A stretch of 64,000 bases of DNA, from positions 37,245,295-37,309,294 of the forward strand of contig NC_133389.1 in the NCBI RefSeq assembly GCF_047511655.1, in the 5' to 3' direction. The stretch's first letter is position 1; every line of letters begins with the position of its first letter. Of the stretch, positions 1-10,612 are shown in pieces. The translations under genes were made by a program, and so were the position numbers. Source of the stretch: Castor canadensis (taxonomy: Eukaryota > Chordata > Mammalia > Rodentia > Castoridae). Under the pieces are notes generated by a model. The model ran no database searches and had not been told where the DNA came from. It was given only the letters and a program-made list of their open reading frames with translations.

Positions 1-536
1 GCTCAAAAGACCAAAAATCGTATGTTCTCCCTCATATGTGGACATTAGATCAAGGGCAAACACAACAAGGGGATTGGACTATGAGCACATGATAAAAGCG
101 AGAGCACACAAGGAAGGGGTGAGGATAGGTAAGACACCTAAAAAACTAGCTAGCATTTGTTGCCCTTAATGCAGAGAAACTAAAGCAGATACCTTAAAGC
201 AACTGAGGCCAATAGGAAAAGGGGACCAGGAACTAGAGAAAAGGTTAGATCAAAAAGAATTAACCTAGAAGGTAACACCCACGCACAGGAAATCAATGTG
301 AGTCAATGCCCTGTATAGCTATCCTTATCTCAACCAGCAAAACCCCTTGTTCCTTCCTATTATTGCTTATACTCTCTCTACAACAAAATTAGAGATAAGG
401 GCAAAATAGTTTCTGCTGGGTATTGAGGGGGGGAGCGGGAGGGGGTGGAGTGGGTGGTAAGGGAGGGGGTGGGGGCAGGGGGGGAGAAATGAACCAAGCC
501 TTGTATGCACATGTGAATAATAAAAGAAAAAAAAAA
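1..536 (+). mobile_element. Young L1 LINE, 3' end only
   Basis: The stretch carries the end of ORF2 and the 3' UTR of a young L1 subfamily and runs off the left edge of the window. It is nearly identical to the copies ending near 33915 and 53877. Landmarks are the segment after CCAAAAATCGTATG, a G-rich block at 427-484, and an A-rich tail at about 515-536 after ATGCACATGTGAATAA. The high similarity between copies suggests recent activity of this subfamily. No intact ORF is present. Confidence 0.88.
427..484 (+). repeat. G-rich tract of L1 3' UTR (possible G-quadruplex)
   Basis: Many runs of three to seven G are separated by one to four bases. The same block recurs just before the poly-A of every young L1 3' end in the window. 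G-quadruplex motifs in L1 3' UTRs are established knowledge; folding of this copy is inferred. Confidence 0.6.
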
Positions 537-559
537 GATGTAGAGTTCTATAGCTGTGT

Positions 560-1710
560 AATATGTACAATAACCACCAAAATAGATGCATACAACAGTT
601 AATCAAGTTATGAAAACCAGGTGCAGTCCCTTTGTAGATACACTCCCTATCCCTGGCAACAACTGGCCTGTTCTCTATCACTAGTTTTGCATGTTTTAGG
701 AGGTCTTATAAGCAGAATCATGCTGTACCTTTTGAGACTGGCTTTCTTCATCCAGGATAGTGCATCTTTGGTGCATCCAAATTTTTGCAACATATTAATT
801 CATTGCTTTTTATTAGTGAGTAGTATCCTATAGCAAATGCATACCACAGTTTATCCATTCATCCTGTGAAGGACATTCAGTTATAATATTGCTACTTTCA
901 AATGATGCTGTAAATGAATGTTTTTGTTCAGTGATAACTGCTGGCTTTAATGTGTATTTTTCTGATGAATAATGATATGAACCATCATTTTATGTCTTTA
1001 TTTTCCATATGTATATCTCCTTTGGTAGATTACTAAAGTTTTCAGCTCATTTATTTATAGGTGTTAGGTAGTTGTATTTATTAAGATATCATTTATTTAC
1101 CATAAAATTCATTACAACTTTATAATTTAGTGATTTTAAACAAATTCTCAGAGTTGTACAACCATGATTACATCCAGATTTTGAACATTTACAACCTCTT
1201 GTACCATTTTGTACCATTAACATTTAATTTTCATTTTCACCTCCATATTCAGATGACCATGGAGTGATTTTCTATTTCTATAGATTACTCTGGAAATGTC
1301 ATATAAATTGAACCACAAAAAGCAATATCTTGCTTGTACTGTTTCACTTAGGTTGGTATTTGTAAGATTCATTTATGTTACAGCAACGCAGCAGCACTTT
1401 CTTCTTACTGCCACATAGTTCTTTATTGTATGGAACTACTGCAGTATTTCCCACTCATCAGTTGTTGGACTTTGAAAATGCTTCACTTTGAGAATATTAT
1501 GAAAAGTGCTGCTATGAACACTCACATATGAAAATTTGGCTGTATACTTATGAGCAGAATTGCTAGGTTGTATAGAAGCTCAATGGCTAATACTTTCAAG
1601 AGTTGTCAAAATGTTTTCCAAAGAGGCTGCACTGAGGATTTCTCTTGTTCCACGTACTTTCTAACACTTGTTGTTTTTAAATTCAATATCCTAAGTGTCA
1701 TTTCATGATG
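560..1710 (-). mobile_element. Ancient L1 (L1M-type) fragments, antisense
   Basis: Read on the minus strand, the stretch resembles the C-terminal ORF2 region and 3' UTR of old mammalian L1. Antisense landmarks on the plus strand are the 'tttatccattcatc' segments near 850 and 1450, the 'gctgctatgaacactcac' segment near 1510, and a 3'-UTR-like stretch at 1090-1250. Two partly redundant pieces (about 620-960 and 1090-1690) suggest a duplication or two insertions. It is heavily mutated. Confidence 0.7.
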
Positions 1711-1979
1711 ATTTCATTTTTAAACATTTTTATTCATTTATAGGAGTTGTAAAAGGGGTTTCATAGTGACATTTCTATGTGTACATATAATGTACCCTGG
1801 TTTGGTTCAAACACTCCATTGTTCTCCTTTTCTCTCCCTTTCCTAAATGCCTTTGACACATTTCCATGTTCCATAGTCATACACATATAAGGACTGATAT
1901 TGAATATCTACTTTTAAAATTCTTAGTCATCCCATTGTGTACAGAAAACAGACATTGTGTGTTTTTAATTTTATTGAAG

Positions 1980-3920
1980 TTTTATAAGATTTATTTTATG
2001 ACTCAGAATATGACCAATTATGTGTATGTAAAAGGAATGTTATTTTTCTGTTGTTGCATGGAAAATTTAATTAGATCCAATAGGTTGATTGGTATATTCA
2101 TGTCTTCTACACTGTCATTGACTTTTCTGTGTATTAGTTCTATTACTGAGAGAACTAATGTGAAGTCTCCAACCATACATTTTACATTTTTCTGTTTTTC
2201 CATATTCTGTTTAATGTGCCAGATTTGCTTTTTATTCTAAGACATTATTGTTAGGTATACACAATTAGTTTTCTTATATATTTTTGTATAAATTATTCTT
2301 TTTTCACCATGTAATGTATCTCTTTAGATTTAATCATTTTCTTTGTCCCAAAGTATACAGCAAATATTATAATACTCATTCTAGCTCTCTTTTGAATACA
2401 GTATTTCCAAATTCATGGAAGATACTTTCTAAGACCACCAGTGGATGCCTGAAACTTCAGATAGTACAAAACTCTCTCCAGATAGACTGCTTTTTCCCTA
2501 TATATGCATACTATAATAAAGTTTAATTTATAAGTTTTATAATTTATATATTTATAAGAGGTAAACAAGAATGACAAAAATAAAATAATTATAATAATAT
2601 AGTGTAATAAAAGTTGTTTAAAACTTGTAAATTATTTGTACCTGCCTGGAATTTTCCACTTAGTAGTTTTGCACTGTGGTTTACCATGGATGTCATTGAA
2701 AGCAAACTTCAGGTAAGGGAGGGGGAAACAGCTGCACAATTTCCATACAGTTATACTTTTGTAGAGTTTTATGTAAAAGGAATGCAGATTGTTCATGTTT
2801 TTTAATTGGATTAGATATTATCTTCTGATAGGAATGATTAAATCACTGACATTTAATGCAATTATTAGTATGTTTGGATTCAGATCTATAATTTTATTAT
2901 TAATTTTCTATTTGCTCTCATTTTTTGTTATTGACCTACTTCATGTTCACATTTTTAGACTGTCATTTAAACTTACTCTGTTTTGACTATATCTCTATAT
3001 GTTTTAGCTATTCTTGTACATACAAAATATTTGTAATCAACTTTATATGATCTTCTTAAAATCAAGTTTTACCATTGAAAGTAAAAAGTTGAAATACTAC
3101 CACTGTACAGTTCTCTATATGCTCACCAATTTGTGTTGGAGTAATCTTATTTACAACCATTAGAAATTCCATAAAATAGTGTTTTAAATTTTTTTCCAAC
3201 AATGATACATATTTTAATATAAATGAGGAGTCTATAATACTTGCCTCATTCTTCATTTCTATGTCCCACGTTTCTATTGAGTATCATGTCCCTTCTTTCT
3301 GAAGAACACTTTTTACAATTCTTTTACTGTATAAGTTTGGAAAATTTTTGCCCCATATAAGGAATGTGTTTGTTTTCAATCAGTGATTTCAATATTGGTC
3401 CTTAGTTTTCAGCAATTTGATTTTCATATGTCATGGCATTGATATTTTTCTAAAATGTCTTTGTGTCCTACTTCTTTTTCCTCTCTGTCTGGAACTATAA
3501 TGATATAATCAAACCTATGGACATTTGTTAATATTGTTCAACAGGATGCAGACTCTGCTTTTTAAGTGTTTTTCCCTATGACTTAAATTGGATAACTTCT
3601 ATTGATCTGTCTTGAATTTAACTGATTATTTCTTTTGTCATGTACATTCTGCAACCAAATCATTCCAGTGAGCACCTTTTTATTGTTGTATTTAATTCTG
3701 AATTCTATAGTTGTTAGCTTGTGTTATTTTGCATATACTGAAGTTTGTTTTGATATTTTGTATCTTTCCATTTATTCTCACAACATTTACTCTTTACTTT
3801 TGGGGGCATTTTAAAATTAACTTCTGAATGTCTTTGACAATCCTAATATTGATGTCATCTCCATATTTACATCTGTCACTTATGTTTTTCCACGAGAATT
3901 GAGATCTTCCCTGGCTGTTT
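1980..3920 (-). mobile_element. Ancient L1 ORF2/5' region, antisense, interrupted
   Basis: Antisense L1 signatures are visible at 2090-2180 (the segment around 'actgagagaactaatgtg'), at 2800-2960 and at 3590-3720 (around 'ttctattgatctgtcttg'). The L1 is split by a Tigger-like element at about 2393-2745. Divergence is high, so exact ends and subfamily are uncertain. The intervening 1711-1980 may be another degraded L1 3' UTR. Confidence 0.55.
2393..2745 (+). mobile_element. Tigger-like (TcMar) DNA transposon remnant
   Basis: The stretch begins near ACAGTATTTCC, contains AGTGGATGCCTGAAAC and a CTATAATAAAGTTTAAT segment, and ends with a 'gaattttccactta' to 'gtaagggagggggaaa' region. Together these resemble a short non-autonomous Tigger-family element as I remember it. 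It sits inside the antisense L1 remnant, so it inserted later than that L1. No transposase frame is present. Confidence 0.55.
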
Positions 3921-5145
3921 AAATGCCAAGTAATTTTGAATTTTCTACACACTATTTTAATATTACACTATAAGACTCTGAATCTCATTTACATTCTTTG
4001 GGGAATGTTGATGTTTTGTTTAGAAGGTAATAAATATATAAAACTAGATAATCTCTCAATAGTCATTTAAAGCTGCTGGGATGTGATGGGGTTAATTTTC
4101 CAGCATTTCTGCCCTTCATCTCTAGTGATTTTGACCTTCCAAGGTTCTGGAAAAGCCTTCAAATACAAAGAGATAGATATTAGGTCAGAAATTGGAGGAT
4201 GGCCAGAGTACCTTGAAATGGTAGAGTCTATAGGATATGATGGGTTTTGACAGTGTCTGCTATGAGGTGATTTTATTTTGAGATATTAATCTATTTCCAC
4301 CTTTAGTTACCTCCCCACCCCATGCCATTCAAGTGATTCAATATATCTATCAACTCTGCTATTTTCCTTTAGGAACAGAAGCGTGGATAAGTGGAAAACT
4401 GTGTCTCTGGATTTTGTGTCTCCAATATGTAAGTCTTTTGTGATTTAAAGATATAAACAAATTGTCTCAGTACAAAGCAAGGAAAAGAATGTGGAGTAAG
4501 TGAGAAAGGAAGGCAGTGGTGATGAAGATGATCTTAAAAATAGGGAACCACTAACACACAGAAGCAAGACCCAGAGACAATCAGGTACCCAGAGAGCAGA
4601 GGCCTCCACAAAATTTCTCAATCCTCAAGTTCAAGGCAGAAGAGCTGCTCTGAAGAAGCCATTCAGACAAGAAACCTGTGTGAATCAATTATATATGAAA
4701 CAGTTTAGAAAGCTATAAATGACTTAAAGAGGATGGTTATGGTCAGAGCCATTTTAAGCATTTCTTTATTTGATTGAAATTTTCAATACACTGACTGAGT
4801 GCATTTCAATATCTAAAGAATTCAATACTTTGAATTGTAAAAAACACTAAATAATAATATATCAACATTGCCAGTAGGTTAGCATTTAAATAGTATAGGC
4901 TAACAGAAAACCAGAACCAAAATGGATATCACATTGTTTACATATGAGCTTCTTCTTTATGATTGTTCTATCTTTTGTATAATTGCTTCACTTAGAAATT
5001 TAATAACAATGTAGAGAAAAATCACTACTATATGATGTCTTTCTTTGTTCCAAAAACTTAGAGAATGCTTTTGGTATTTTATTACTAAGAATGAGAGTTG
5101 CTGTGGATACTTAGATTGATCTTTTTCTAGTTAAAAGAGGAGGAG
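3921..5145. other. Unassigned sequence
   Basis: I recognise no gene or repeat family here. A 72-codon frame at 4500-4718 opens with GTG, has no recognisable domain and no flanking gene structure, and is not called. Confidence 0.5.
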
Positions 5146-5147
5146 AT

Positions 5148-5370
5148 AGGTGCCACCTGCCTGTAATCCCAGATATGCAGGAGTCAGATATGGGAGAATG
5201 ATTGTGGACTAAGACTCCCCCCAGGCAAAAAATTTTAAAAAAGACATGAGACCCTATCTTAAAAATGAACTAAATCCCAAACAGATGGTGGTGTGACTCT
5301 AGTGGTAGAGCACTTGCCTACCAAGCACAAACACTAAGCTCAAACTCCAGTACTACCAAAAAAAAAAAAT
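5148..5370 (+). mobile_element. Composite SINE (B1-like plus ID-like)
   Basis: The left half has the 7SL-like GCCTGTAATCCCAG segment at about 5158. The right half is tRNA-derived, with a 'gtggtagagcacttgcct' A-box-like region, a CTCAAACTCCAGTAC B-box-like end and an A-run at about 5359-5370. Both internal Pol III promoter boxes are degraded. This two-part design recurs through the window. Confidence 0.8.
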
Positions 5371-7492
5371 GTTTGGAGTGGAAAAATAGATTTGTAATCC
5401 TAGTTTGTTTAGAGGTTTTTCAAGGATGGATGTTGGATGTCGTAAAATGACTTTTCTGCATCTATTAAGCTGAAGTAATATGAGCATATTATGTGCTAAA
5501 ATGTCTACCTCATTATTTGAGTCTTTATTTCTCTATGCTGCATTCTGAGTAATTTCCTCAATTCTAACCTTCACTTTATAAATTCTCTGTGCATTAAATC
5601 TGCATTTTAACCTGTAGATTGTTTTCAATTTTATCTACAAATGACATATACTATATTTCAGGTGCTTGTCTGATTTATTTTTCCTTTGTAGATAACAAGT
5701 TCTTTTGCCTATGAACTTACAACATTTTTCTCTGTCATTAGAATGATTCAAGAATTTTATAAGATATGCTTTAATTGTTATTTGCTTTTTTACTTTTCTG
5801 GTGTTTGTGGCTATAGATATTTGCATGTTTACATACCTTTGTGGATAATATTTAAAAGGAGACATAAGGGTGGCTATGCTACATTGAGTTTCATCCTTCC
5901 AAAGTTAGAGAGATAATTCACTCAAAGTAAATAAGAAATGTGGAAAGTTTTCTTACCTCTAAAGTGGGTAATGATGGAGTTAATTATTATGTTAGATCAT
6001 TGCAATATTCTTGGGGTTGTGGAGGAGCTGAGAGAATATCTTAAAACACTTATTTTGTGCCTTAATTTTACTTGGTGGCTGGTGGAAACTTAGCTCATAG
6101 TGAGCTAAATGTGCATGAATATACACTCACAAGTACACTTTGTACACATACACATCACCAGTACACACCTTTCACTCAGCCTTCACCTAGGCTTCATTAT
6201 TTGGATATTTCTGACAAGTGGCAACAATTTTTGTGCCAGTAGTAATGGAAGAATAGAACTACTGAGGTGACACAGCCCACATAGGACAATAAGTGAACTT
6301 TGTCTGAAATGATAAAATTTCAGGAGAATAAACATGATACACCCAGAAAGATAAAGGAAAAATCAGCTAAGAGTTTGTTATTTCTCAGCCTTGTGATTTA
6401 AAATGAAAATTCTGAAATTCTCAGCTTAGAACCCCCATGGGTTTCTCTATTAGAACAAAACAAAGATTTTATTCTCCATTATTTCTGTCCTTGGAAGATG
6501 GAAGTGAGGAAAATCTTAATGAGTCTTAATTGTGGGTAATGATGGTGAGAGATGAGTAGCAGAGACCTTGTGTGTGAAGTGACTCCTCAGGCTAGAAAAC
6601 CCATGTGTGAGAGCTGAAATCAAAGACTATTTTTATTTATTTTTGACAGTTAATTAGAAAAGGAAGTAAATCTTGCTTTAAAGATACACAATTAAAAATT
6701 TCTCTACTTAATGGTGGAGGAAGGTGGATCTTTAGTGAACTAAAGGTGCATAAATATACTCTCACAAATACACTACTCATGCCTATAAACCCCCCTGTAC
6801 TCACCTCTCAGATTATTACATATAGGCTTGATGAGTTGAAGATTTCTGAGAAAAGGCAACCTCTCAGGTAAGATTCCTTAAGGTAGAGATGCCTCACTAT
6901 CTTTCCTCTTCAAATTCCAAAAGAAGAGACCAAAATCTACCAAAGTTCCTTTGAAATGTCAAAACTCAATAATACTGGCCTTGTACAGGTAGCTCTGCCT
7001 AGCAAAAGAGGCTAGCCCTCTGTCAGGTAGGTCTGCATGTGTCTGAATGGATGAACTCACAATGGCAGGCAAAGCCTCTCTGTTAGGGGTGGAGGATGGA
7101 ATTTAAAACATCTTTCTGGTTTAAGTTAAGTGAAGAGGGACAGTTGTATCAATTAGTGATTAATATGAATTATTGAGCAATCTTTTGAAAATTTTATTCC
7201 AGGATGTCTATACACACTGAAGGTTGGATGGACACAAAAAGACATGCTCTTTACTAAGCATGTTCGTGCACTTACTGGGTGCATATTTTAAAGAATATGT
7301 TTTATTACATTAACATAAACATTAGGGCATGAACTCACACACAAAAGGACTGTTCTTTGGATACCCAGGTTATAAATGAATACATGGCAATTTTCTGGCA
7401 ATGCATCAATTAAGTATTTGCTTGATCAAAGCAAGTTATCTACTTGAATAGACATAAAAAATACTTTTCAAATCTTAAGTGTTTTGTACCAT
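5371..7492. other. Unassigned sequence with a diverged direct duplication
   Basis: No gene is recognised. The segments 6062-6235 and 6700-6870 are clearly related in the same orientation, with shared text from 'gtgagctaaatgtgcatgaa' to 'ggcaacaattt' in the first copy. A weaker match links the 'gggtaatgatgg' motifs upstream of each. The family is unknown. Confidence 0.5.
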
Positions 7493-7880
7493 GCTATGGG
7501 TGAATTGTGTCCCTTAAAAACTTATATGTTGAAGCCATAAAACCTTAGTACCTTGGATATGACTATATTTGGAGATACAATCTTTAAAGAGGGAGATCAG
7601 TTACTTAAATTTAATTAAGTAAAATTGAGCTCTTTAAGTCATACTGCTAATCCAGTATGACTGGTATTCTGATCAGAAAAGAAAGTTAGAACATATGTCC
7701 ATACAGAGAAAAGTCCACATAAAAAGAAACGGGGAGTAAATAGCCATATATAAACTTAGGAAAGCAGCCACAGGGGAATGCAACCTTGCCAATACGTCAA
7801 TCTCAGACTTTTATCCCTTATAATTATAAGAAAATTGCATTCTATTGTTTAGTAACACCACCTGTACTATTTTGCTGTGA
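7493..7880 (+). mobile_element. MaLR (MLT1-like) LTR
   Basis: The stretch begins with 'atgctatgggtgaattgtgt', contains 'aatccagtatgactggt', and ends with 'actattttgctgtgacagcc', matching the layout of an MLT1-type LTR. Divergence is high. It abuts a second LTR of the same class head to tail, so this is either two independent solo LTRs or a collapsed element. Confidence 0.65.
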
Positions 7881-8034
7881 CAGCCAATTATGGACTGAAT
7901 GTGCCCCTACCCTCACCCTCTTCACATGTTAAAGCCTTAACTTCCAGTATGGCTTAACTTGGAGGTGGGCCCTATAATTAAGAACTTAAGGTTAAGTGAG
8001 GTAATGGGGGTAGAGCACTGATGCCCTTAAAAGA

Positions 8035-8380
8035 CACTAAAAAAAAGATGGGGTCAGTTGGTTCACAACTGGAATCCTTGGTACTCAGGAGGCAGAGATC
8101 TAAAGGATCATGGTTTAAGGACAGCCTAGGCAAAGAAAAAAAAAAAAGAACCCCATCTCAACCAATAAATGCTGGGCGTGGTAGCATGCACCTGTCATTC
8201 CAGTTATGTGGGAAGCACAAAAAGAAGGATCAGAATCCAGCCAGCTCCAGGCATAAGTATATGATCTTATTTGAAAAATAACAAAGGAAAAGAACTGAAG
8301 GCATTGCTTAAGTGGTAGAACACCTGTAAGGCTGTAAGATCAAACTCCAGTAATGCAAAAAAAAAAAAAAAAGAGGAAAG
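8035..8380 (+). mobile_element. Composite SINE with two B1-like units and ID-like tail
   Basis: There is a first B1-like unit (about 8040-8165), a second starting at 'gctgggcgtggtagcatgca', then an ID-like tRNA-derived part with 'ttaagtggtagaacacctg' and a final A-run at about 8358-8375. It is inserted in the MaLR LTR. Confidence 0.78.
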
Positions 8381-8599
8381 AAAAACAGTGAAGAGCTTGC
8401 ACTCCCCCTCTGTGCACACAAAGAATAAGCCAGGGGAGGACACAGCAAGATGGTAGTCACCTCAAACCAGAAGATGAGTCCTCAGAATGAAATTTACATT
8501 GCTGTCACTTTGATCTTGGACACTCAACCTCTATTATCATGAGAAAAAGATTTTAGCTGTTTTTGGTATTTTAATTTTGTGTGTGTGTGTGTGCACACA

Positions 8600-8677
8600 T
8601 GTGTGGTGCTGGGGATCAAACCCAAGGTCTTGAGCAAATTAGGCAAGTGCTCTACCACTAAACTACATCCCCAGATG
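8600..8677 (-). mobile_element. ID-like SINE, antisense, next to (GT)n
   Basis: The plus strand shows 'ggtgctggggatcaaaccca' and 'gcaagtgctctaccacta', the reverse complement of a tRNA-derived SINE with B-box and A-box. The (GT)n run at about 8579-8593 lies at its 3' side, a common place for microsatellites to grow from a SINE tail. Confidence 0.82.
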
Positions 8678-8908
8678 TGACATTTTATTACGATGACCTG
8701 AGCAGGTTAATGAACAGTGCAATATATATATATAAGTTATGTTTCTGCTATAGGCCTAGTCTGAATCCTCTTGCAAAGATCATCAAGTGGAAATTACATA
8801 AATGTAGTAATATAATTTTACAGTAAAAAAAGAAATTTAAACAAATAATCATTATGTACTATTTTTAAAGCAGTCATATATTTCCATTGACATTGGATTC
8901 TAAAACTT

Positions 8909-9725
8909 TTCTTTTTGGTCTTTGTACAAGATTTTATTAAATGCCTTTGTGGAGGCTCATCCATACTCCAGTTACAGCTGCCAGATAGGCCCTGTTGTGC
9001 TGTAGGGGCTGGCTTGGGCACGGCAGATGGCTCTGCCTTCCCACTCTTCAGTTCTGAGATGGGGGTGGTGAGCAGGATCTCATCTTTGGGCTTCACAATG
9101 CTGACATGATCAGGCAAGGGCTTCTTGGGGAAAATCTTACCATTTGGTTCCCATGGCACCATGATCTTCACTTTGGTGCCCAACACACCATGTCTGAGAA
9201 GCACATGGTGCACAGAAGTGTCAACATAGTAGTTAACAAAGTCTCCACTGTGGATCATCAGGCCATCCACAAACTTCATGGATTTAGTCCTCTGTCTCCG
9301 GAGTTTTCCAAGACACAACAACTTCACAGACATTGTAACAGACCCTCCGCACAGCAAGCCTTCCTAGGAGTTTGTAATGAAGGAACTCTGCCTGGGCAAT
9401 GTCACACAGACCTCTTGTGGCCATCATTTCAGCTAAAACTCTACACTGCCAGCAGGGAAGTCAAATCTCTTCTGTGCTACTGCAGTCAATTCCCAGATCC
9501 ACTGACCCTTCTGTCCAAGAACCTTCTGTGCCCTGGTAGATAAATATGATTTCTGTCCCAGTTGGGGTAACTTGAACCTCAACTCCAGAATAGCCATCTT
9601 CAGTCAGCTCCCCAGTTAGAAATTCACTCAGTGCAGCTTTAAGATGCCACCAGCAACAAACTTTCTCTTCTGGGAAATCTGTACCACCATCTTCTTGATG
9701 CACACAGCCCAAAAGAAAGGCAAAA
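8909..9725 (-). pseudogene. RPS3: RPS3 processed pseudogene (40S ribosomal protein uS3)
   Basis: The intact gene encodes ribosomal protein S3, a KH-domain protein of the 40S subunit that also acts in DNA repair. On the minus strand the copy has an ATG at 9690-9688 followed by an RPS3-like N-terminus. It also has an [13 protein letters not shown] segment, then [11 protein letters not shown] and the acidic C-terminal region, with no introns. It is dead. At least one frameshift lies in the KH region, with an in-frame TAG at 9435-9433. About 36 nt are missing near 9333, and the normal stop codon is changed to CAA. An AATAAA signal (complement of 8933-8938) and a short A-rich tail mark the 3' end. 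No convincing target-site duplication is visible. The identity is secure. Confidence 0.95.
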
Positions 9726-9949
9726 CTTACTCCTAAAGCTTTAAACTAGAGTTGAAATTTATTGTTACTTTACATATATTTAATCTTATTTCACATTCAT
9801 AATTGTTATCAATACTAATACATACATAATATATCTACATTTTTATGGGCTTTTCCAAAGTACTGACATAAGTAAGTTATCTCTTTTCCATTTCTCAATA
9901 GCCTCAGACACAAATGAAAAACGTAGCATCTGTATTTTGCCCATATGCT
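9726..9949. other. Unassigned spacer
   Basis: AT-rich sequence between the RPS3 pseudogene and the next LTR, with no recognisable feature. Confidence 0.5.
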
Positions 9950-10612
9950 ATGGTTTGAATGCATCCCCTACAAAATAAATATAAGTGCTGACAATGTGAT
10001 AGTACTTAGAGGTAAAACCTTAAAAAAGTGATTAGGACACCGTAACTCACGTCTATATTACTAGCTACTTGAGAAGCTGAGATCCAGAGGATTGCAGTTT
10101 GAAGTCAGCCAGGTAAAAAAGTTCCCAAGACCCCATCTAAACAGAAAAAAAAAAAAAACTGGACATGGTGTTACACACTTTTCATCCTAGCTACAATAGT
10201 AAGCTTTTTGCCTGGGCAAAAAGCAAGACCCTACCTCATAAATAACTAGAGAAAAAAAGGGCTCAAGTTGCAGTGTGCTTACTAGCAAACACAATCCCTG
10301 AATCCAATCCCCAGTACCACAAAAAAAAAAAAAGAAAGAAATGTATTTAGGATATGTGGCCTCTGTCCCCGTTAATGAGCTTAAGGCCATTATAAAAGAA
10401 GCTCTTACAGCACTTGGCTAACTTCTCTCTAACCCTTCCTCCTTTTACGAGGTGAGGATGCAGGAAAATTGCTTTGATCAGACACTGAATGTGAACTGAT
10501 CTTGTCTTGGACTTTCTAGCCTCCAGAGCTGTGAGAAAATAAATTTCTATTCTTTATAATTTATCCATCTTCAGATATTTTGTAATAGCAACACAGACTC
10601 AGACATAATGGG
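9950..10612 (+). mobile_element. MLT1-like MaLR LTR interrupted by a SINE
   Basis: The LTR begins 'tatgctatggtttgaatgca' and ends with 'cctccagagctgtgagaaaa' followed by AATAAATTTC and 'gtaatagcaacacagactca'. These are hallmark MLT1 sequences. A composite SINE interrupts it at about 10040-10338. Confidence 0.85.
10040..10338 (+). mobile_element. Composite SINE (B1-like plus ID-like)
   Basis: It has a B1-like unit with 'ctagctacttgagaagctga', an internal A-run (about 10143-10158), a second partial unit, and an ID-like end with 'ccaatccccagtaccac' followed by a poly-A at about 10320-10333. It lies inside the MLT1-like LTR. Confidence 0.8.

Larger units (their letters stand above)
7888..8725 (+). 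mobile_element. MaLR (MLT1-like) LTR carrying two SINEs
   Basis: LTR text starts at 'atggactgaatgtgccc', is broken by a composite SINE at about 8035-8380, resumes at 'agcttgcactccccc', runs through 'cactttgatcttggacac', and is broken again by an antisense ID-like SINE at 8600-8677. It ends with 'gcaggttaatgaacag'. The two insertions must postdate the LTR. Confidence 0.62.

Noticed and set aside
8880..9740. Target-site duplication around the RPS3 pseudogene
   Set aside because: Only a 7-bp AAAACTT match is seen near both ends, too short to claim.
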